Shown one piece after another: positions 60,292 to 64,000 of a stretch of DNA of 64,000 nucleotides (positions within the stretch are counted from its first letter, which is position 1; each line of letters begins with the position of its first letter). Source of the stretch: Salinispora tropica CNB-440 (GTDB taxonomy: Bacteria; Actinomycetota; Actinomycetes; Mycobacteriales; Micromonosporaceae); assembly GCF_000016425.1 (NCBI RefSeq), contig NC_009380.1:682001-746000 (forward strand), in the 5' to 3' direction. A program made the position numbers and the translations under genes. Below the pieces are notes generated by a model. The model was not told the DNA's origin. It saw only the letters and a program-made list of their open reading frames with translations, and did not search any database.

Positions 60292-61014
60292 TCAAACAAA
60301 GTCCGCCATCTCTGCGAAGGCCGGACTCCCCATCGCCTCGGCCAGCATCGGGCGGATGGCCTGCGGGGGGACATCCTCCCAGCGCACGTCGCGGCCGATC
60401 GCGGCACCGATGAGGCGTACCTGCTCGGCTTGGGTGACCGTCTCCGGGCCGGTCAGCACGTAGGTTCGCCGGTCGTGCTGGTCACCGGTCAGCGCCTCGA
60501 CCGCCACCGCGGCGATGTCGTCCTCGTGGATCAGTGAGCGGGCCGCGGCACCGTGTGGCCAGCGCACGACCCCCTCGGCGCGAATAGCGTCGGCCCAGCC
60601 CAGCGTGTTCGTGGCGAAGCCGGTGGGACGCAGCACCGTCCAGGGGAGGTCGCGTTCGATGAGGGCGCGCTCCACCACCGCCCAGAACGAGTTCGGGTCG
60701 GCTTCGGCGGAGGCGGCCGACAGGAACACCACTCGGGACCCGGCGCTGGCCAGCACGTCCGCGAGGTCCGGCGCGAGCTGAACGGTAGCGGCGGGGTCGA
60801 CGAACGGCCAGATCAGGAACACGGCCCGGACCCCGCCCAGGTGCGGGCGGAGGGTCGTGGGATCAGCCAGGTCGGCGGTGACCGTCGGTACCCCCGCCGG
60901 AAGTGCTGCCCGACTGGGGTCGCGGACGACGGCACGGACGTCGTGACCTGCGGCGGTCAGCCGCGCCACCACCCGCCGACCGACGGTGCCCGTCGCGCCG
61001 GTAACCAGGATCAT
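60292..61014 (-). CDS. NmrA-type NAD(P)-binding reductase behind a SoxR-like promoter
   Basis: 240 residues. The Rossmann start ILVTGATGTVGRRVVARL, then VTADLADPTTLRPHL, AVFLIWPF, FLSAASAEADPNSFW, LIERDLPWTVLRPTGFATN and TYVLTGPETVTQAEQV are typical of NmrA/QOR2-like (atypical short-chain) NAD(P)H-binding proteins, often quinone reductases. GGAGGAAACTC precedes ATG 61014. The upstream box is of the SoxR type, so redox-cycling compounds probably induce it (inference). Confidence 0.88.
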   Translation of the reverse strand: MILVTGATGTVGRRVVARLTAAGHDVRAVVRDPSRAALPAGVPTVTADLADPTTLRPHLGGVRAVFLIWPFVDPAATVQLAPDLADVLASAGSRVVFLSAASAEADPNSFWAVVERALIERDLPWTVLRPTGFATNTLGWADAIRAEGVVRWPHGAAARSLIHEDDIAAVAVEALTGDQHDRRTYVLTGPETVTQAEQVRLIGAAIGRDVRWEDVPPQAIRPMLAEAMGSPAFAEMADFV

Positions 61015-61051
61015 GAGTTTCCTCCAGGAACGCTCCGAAAGCGGTGGAGAA

Positions 61052-61082
61052 ACGGTAAAACCTCAACCGTGGTTGAGGTCAA
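61052..61082 (-). promoter_or_regulatory. SoxR-type box inside a 19-bp promoter spacer
   Basis: CCTCAACCGTGGTTGAGG, here within ACCTCAACC-GT-GGTTGAGGT (61060-61079), is a perfect 9-bp inverted repeat of the actinomycete SoxR form. On the minus strand TTGACC (61082-61077) and TACCGT (61057-61052) stand 19 bases apart, the stretched spacing of MerR/SoxR-activated promoters. It lies 38 bases before the reductase ATG. Confidence 0.75.
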
Positions 61083-61107
61083 CCGCTTCCGCGCGTCGGA
61101 GCCAGCG

Positions 61108-61887
61108 CTATGCGCCCTGTCCCTGGTTCTGCATGAGCCCGCCGTCCATGAAGTAGGTCGACCCGGTGACGTAGTTCGCGTCGTCGCTGGCCAGGAAGAC
61201 GGCGAGCTTCGCGATCTCCTCCGGCTGGGCGGCCCGCTTCCACGGGATCGACTGCACCTGCTCTTCCAGGTACTGCGGATCGTCGATCGCGCGTTGGTTG
61301 AACGGAGTGAGTACCATGCCGGGCCCGATGTTGTTGACGTTCATGTGTATCGGGGCGACCTCCAGGGCGATGCTCTTGGCCAGCTCCAGCATGCCGCCCT
61401 TACTGGCGTCGTAGTCGGCGCCGCCGGCTCGGGCCACCTCCTGGTGGATGGAGGTGATGTTGATGATCTTTCCGTGTCCGCCATGGTCGCGGCGGTGCCG
61501 GACGAACCGCCGACAGCAGAAGAACATCCCGTACAGGTTGGTGCGGATGGCGTGGTCCCAGGTATCGGTGTCCAGGTCGACGACCGGGATGCCGGAAGCG
61601 TCCACCCCGGCGTCGTTCATCAGGATGTCCAGCTCTCCGAACGTCGCCAGGGCCTCGTCGAACATCGCCTCGACCTGGTGCTCGACGCTGATGTCGCCCT
61701 GCACCACCACGGCTCGCTGACCGGCCTTCTCGACCTCGGCCTTGGTGTGGCTCGCCCCCGCGTGGTCATGCAGGTAGTGCACCACCACGTCGGCACCCTC
61801 CCGGCCGAACTCGATCGCGGTGGCCTGCCCGATACCGGAGTCCGAGCCGGTGATCATCGCAGTTCTGCCCATCAGTCGTCCGCTCAT
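61108..61887 (-). CDS. Short-chain dehydrogenase/reductase (glucose 1-dehydrogenase-like)
   Basis: 259 residues from ATG 61887, 8 bases after AAGGAG. Classical SDR: cofactor loop TGSDSGIGQ, NDAG (usually NNAG), catalytic NITS and YDASKGG with Tyr and Lys, then a C-terminal VTGSTYFMDGG. Resembles glucose 1-dehydrogenase or 3-oxoacyl-ACP-like enzymes. The Asn of NNAG is replaced by Asp (NDAG), which is unusual but not unknown. Same strand as the GH15 gene upstream (104 bases apart) and the NmrA gene downstream. Confidence 0.9.
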   Translation of the reverse strand: MSGRLMGRTAMITGSDSGIGQATAIEFGREGADVVVHYLHDHAGASHTKAEVEKAGQRAVVVQGDISVEHQVEAMFDEALATFGELDILMNDAGVDASGIPVVDLDTDTWDHAIRTNLYGMFFCCRRFVRHRRDHGGHGKIINITSIHQEVARAGGADYDASKGGMLELAKSIALEVAPIHMNVNNIGPGMVLTPFNQRAIDDPQYLEEQVQSIPWKRAAQPEEIAKLAVFLASDDANYVTGSTYFMDGGLMQNQGQGA

Positions 61888-61991
61888 CAACGTGCTCCTT
61901 CCCTTGACTGCCATGACGTCGACGGGCATCGGCCGTCGCCATCCACGCCGAAGCAGGTATCCGCCTTCCTGCGGCCACACCGAGGGTGCGG

Positions 61992-63791
61992 CTAACCTCC
62001 TACCCTCTTGGTTCCTGCTGCCTCGACCTGGCCGATGGTCCAGGCGGCGTTGATCAGACCGATATGGGACAACGCCTGGGGGAAGTTGCCGATCAGGCGC
62101 CCGTCGCGTCGGTCGATCTCCTCGGCGAGCAGACCGAGATCGTTCACCCGGGCGGTGACGGTCTCGAAGACCTGCCGAGCCCGATCGACGCGCCCGGCCA
62201 GAGCCAGGGCCTGGACCAGCCAGTACGAGCAGATGATGAAGGCACCCTCGTCCCCGGCCCTGGTCCAGCGTTGCACCAGACCGTCCTGGACCAGGTCTCG
62301 TTCGATGGCATCCACCGTGGCCAGGATCTTGTCGTCGTCGGCGGGGAGGAACCCGAGGATGGGCATGACCAGGACCCCCGCATCCAGGTGGTCGGAGCCG
62401 AACGCACCGGTGAACGCCGTGCTCGAGCTGTTCCACCCCTCGGTGAGGATCGCCGTGCGGACCTGCGCCATCGCCTCCGACCACCGCGGGACCTTCGCCT
62501 CGGCATCCAGAAGTCCGGCGAGCTTGACGGCCCGGTCGAGGGCCACCCAGCACATCACCTTCGAGGTCAGGTAGTGCCGCTGACCCTCGCGCCCCTCCCA
62601 GATTCCGGCATCGGGCTCCCGCCAGGTGTCCGCGGCCCGGTCGGCCAGGGAACGGAGCAGGCCGGCGGCGGCGGGCGACAACTCGGTGAGCTGGTCCCGC
62701 AGGACCCAGGCACACTCGATGACCTCGCCGATGACGTCGAGTTGCTTTTGTCGCCAGGCATCGTTGCCGACCCGGACCGGGCGGCTGTCCCGGTATCCCT
62801 CAAGGTGCTCGAGGGTGTGCTCGGTCAGATCACGCTCGCCACCCGCGCCGAACATGATCGGGACATGGTCCTCCGCCTCCACCGCGCCCACCGATTCGGC
62901 CATCCAGTCGAAGAACCGGTGCGCCTCGTCCGGGCAGGCGGCGACCCAGAGCGCCTTCAGGGTGAAGGCGCCGTCGCGGAGCCAGCCGAATCGATAGTCC
63001 CAGTTCGCCTCGCCACCGACCTCCTCGGGCAGGGACGTGGTGGGGGCGGCGATCACGGCTCCGGTCGGCTGGTAGGTCAGCGCCTGCAGCACGAGGGCAC
63101 TGCGTCGGACCTGCTCCTGATAAGGCCCTTGGTAGCCCTGGTGGAGGCGGTCCCAGGACCGCCAGGCGGCGATGGTGTCCCGCAGCGCGGCACGCCCGTC
63201 GAGAGGAACGGTCGGGGGGTCGGTGGACCGTCGGTGGTGCAGCGCGAACACCGCGCTCTCTCCCTCGGCGAGGCTGAACTCTCCGGTTACCAGGGAACCG
63301 TCGACGGTCAGGTCGTGGTCGCTGGTAAGGGTGAGTCGATCGGCGCCGCCGGAGATCTCGATCCCCGTCGTGGCGCCGGAGACGGTGGGGCTGACCAGGC
63401 CGTACTCGGGCCGGGCCGCCACTTCGACCGCCACCTGTGCCGTGCCGGCGATTGCGTCGACCCGGCGCAGGAGGACGTGCGGCGAGCTGAGGCCGATCTG
63501 GTGACCGCGTTCCCCGATGCCGAGGCTGAGGGCATCGGTCAGCCGCAGCACCCCGTCCTGGGTACGAAAGTCGGTCCGGACGACCATCGTTCCGTCGAGG
63601 TAGCAGCGGCTCGTCGTGTACTGCCCGTGCGGTCGGATCCACCAGTGGCCGCCGGCGGAGCCGAGGAGGCGCGCGAAGACGCTTGGCCCGTCGAACCGCG
63701 GTGGACACCACCAGTCCACGGAACCGTCCGACGACACCAACGCCGCGCCCTGGCAGTCGCCCAGAAACGCATAGTCACTGATCTCCGCCAC
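61992..63791 (-). CDS. Glycoside hydrolase family 15 (trehalase/glucoamylase-like)
   Basis: 599 residues, cytoplasmic. N-terminal GH15-associated beta domain (ISDYAFLGDCQGAALVSSDGSVDWWCPPRFDGPSVF in part) and a C-terminal (alpha/alpha)6 barrel: ANWDYRFGWLRDGAFTLKAL, GEVIECAWVLRDQL, RHYLTSKVMCWVALDRAVKLA and FIICSYWLVQALALAGRVDRA. Members in actinomycetes hydrolyse trehalose or maltodextrins. The catalytic acids lie in WLRDGA-to-GEVIE and near EEIDRRDGRLIGNFPQALSH. Codon use is normal. Perhaps co-transcribed with the SDR gene. Confidence 0.9.
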   Translation of the reverse strand: MAEISDYAFLGDCQGAALVSSDGSVDWWCPPRFDGPSVFARLLGSAGGHWWIRPHGQYTTSRCYLDGTMVVRTDFRTQDGVLRLTDALSLGIGERGHQIGLSSPHVLLRRVDAIAGTAQVAVEVAARPEYGLVSPTVSGATTGIEISGGADRLTLTSDHDLTVDGSLVTGEFSLAEGESAVFALHHRRSTDPPTVPLDGRAALRDTIAAWRSWDRLHQGYQGPYQEQVRRSALVLQALTYQPTGAVIAAPTTSLPEEVGGEANWDYRFGWLRDGAFTLKALWVAACPDEAHRFFDWMAESVGAVEAEDHVPIMFGAGGERDLTEHTLEHLEGYRDSRPVRVGNDAWRQKQLDVIGEVIECAWVLRDQLTELSPAAAGLLRSLADRAADTWREPDAGIWEGREGQRHYLTSKVMCWVALDRAVKLAGLLDAEAKVPRWSEAMAQVRTAILTEGWNSSSTAFTGAFGSDHLDAGVLVMPILGFLPADDDKILATVDAIERDLVQDGLVQRWTRAGDEGAFIICSYWLVQALALAGRVDRARQVFETVTARVNDLGLLAEEIDRRDGRLIGNFPQALSHIGLINAAWTIGQVEAAGTKRVGG

Positions 63792-63826
63792 ACCCGGCTT
63801 CTACCCTCGATGGCACTTGTTACGCC

Positions 63827-64000
63827 TCAGATAGTGATCACTACTTTCGCCCGCGCGTGTTCGCCCTCGAGATACCGAAGGGCCTCGGGCACCTCGTGGA
63901 GCGGATAGCTTCGGTCAATGACCGGGGTGAGGTGACCGGCCTCGGCATGGTCGCGGAGCACGTCGAGGTGCTTCCGGCTGGGCGCGGTGGTGAGAACGGC
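63827..64000 (-). CDS. C-terminal part of an MDR-family (zinc/quinone-type) dehydrogenase
   Basis: 57 residues up to the window edge end in VVITI and a TGA at 63829-63827. AGHLTPVIDRSYPLHEVPEALRYLEG, then HARAKVVI, is the closing signature of medium-chain dehydrogenases and quinone oxidoreductases (YhdH/QOR and reticulon-4-like). The N-terminal catalytic domain and the cofactor fold lie outside the window. Starts outside; role not further defined. Confidence 0.85.
   Translation of the reverse strand, partial: AVLTTAPSRKHLDVLRDHAEAGHLTPVIDRSYPLHEVPEALRYLEGEHARAKVVITI

Overview
The window is high-GC DNA (mostly near 70% G+C, third codon positions almost always G or C). It has GTG and TTG starts, many 1-4 bp stop/start overlaps, an XRE/DUF397 pair, a DrrAB-type exporter, MocR, PadR and Lrp regulators and a GH15 enzyme. 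This is an actinomycete chromosome. The small-gene repertoire and the NodB-deacetylase/glycosyltransferase pair make a Micromonosporaceae host (Micromonospora or Salinispora-like) the best guess, but that is inference. No rRNA, tRNA or CRISPR array was seen.

Layout. (1) 1-2.2 kb: the start of an unknown gene and an ABC1/UbiB kinase whose ribosome-binding site directly follows a pure 6-bp tandem repeat. (2) 2.2-21.5 kb: an unusual accessory block. It holds a P450 plus O-methyltransferase operon, an HTH/SRPBCC/VOC operon, a decayed IS66 with intact 8-bp target duplication, an AraC regulator, and an operon of a TolB-like beta-propeller with two very small proteins. It continues with a SnoaL-like protein plus vanadium-dependent haloperoxidase operon, a PadR regulator, two paralogous seven-repeat FG-GAP lipoproteins around a DrrAB-type ABC exporter, a second SnoaL-like protein, and a 'non-heme chloroperoxidase' type hydrolase. 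A 20-bp sequence, identical at 16 positions, lies just upstream of both the P450 operon and the exporter operon, which suggests the block is co-regulated. No PKS, NRPS or terpene core enzyme is visible, so the substrate is unknown.

(3) 21.6-27 kb: an IS30-type remnant, then a copper-type locus: HK, OmpR-type regulator and BNR-repeat protein diverging from a Tat-exported multicopper oxidase, with 11-bp-phased direct repeats between them. (4) 27-33 kb: hypothetical genes, a cold-shock protein, a YcxB-like protein, then an MFS transporter/ArsO-like flavoprotein pair. (5) 33.5-35 kb: an aquaglyceroporin and arsenate reductase whose reading frames have been joined by an apparent 1-base insertion. 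With the flavoprotein and transporter they form a divergent arsenic locus with two copies of a 19-bp operator-like sequence. (6) 35-46 kb: a serine hydrolase; a MocR regulator and EamA exporter whose start codons overlap head to head; RtcB with DUF3626; a small kinase and methyltransferase; XRE/DUF397; and small zinc-ribbon proteins. (7) 46-54 kb: a NodB deacetylase and MGDG-synthase-like glycosyltransferase. These are followed by a mosaic segment bracketed by an 18-bp direct repeat, with IS3 and ISAs1 remnants, a secreted peptidoglycan-binding protein, and a three-gene unit headed by a DUF1906 lysin without signal peptide. (8) 54-64 kb: LuxS, a secreted protein, two MFS transporters, Lrp, SMP-30, an NmrA-type reductase behind a SoxR-like box with 19-bp promoter spacer, SDR, GH15, and the end of a zinc/quinone-type dehydrogenase.

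Functional links are inferred from gene order, shared motifs and family knowledge; no similarity search was possible. Single-base frameshifts are reported where the codon third-position pattern changes frame, but sequencing error cannot be excluded.
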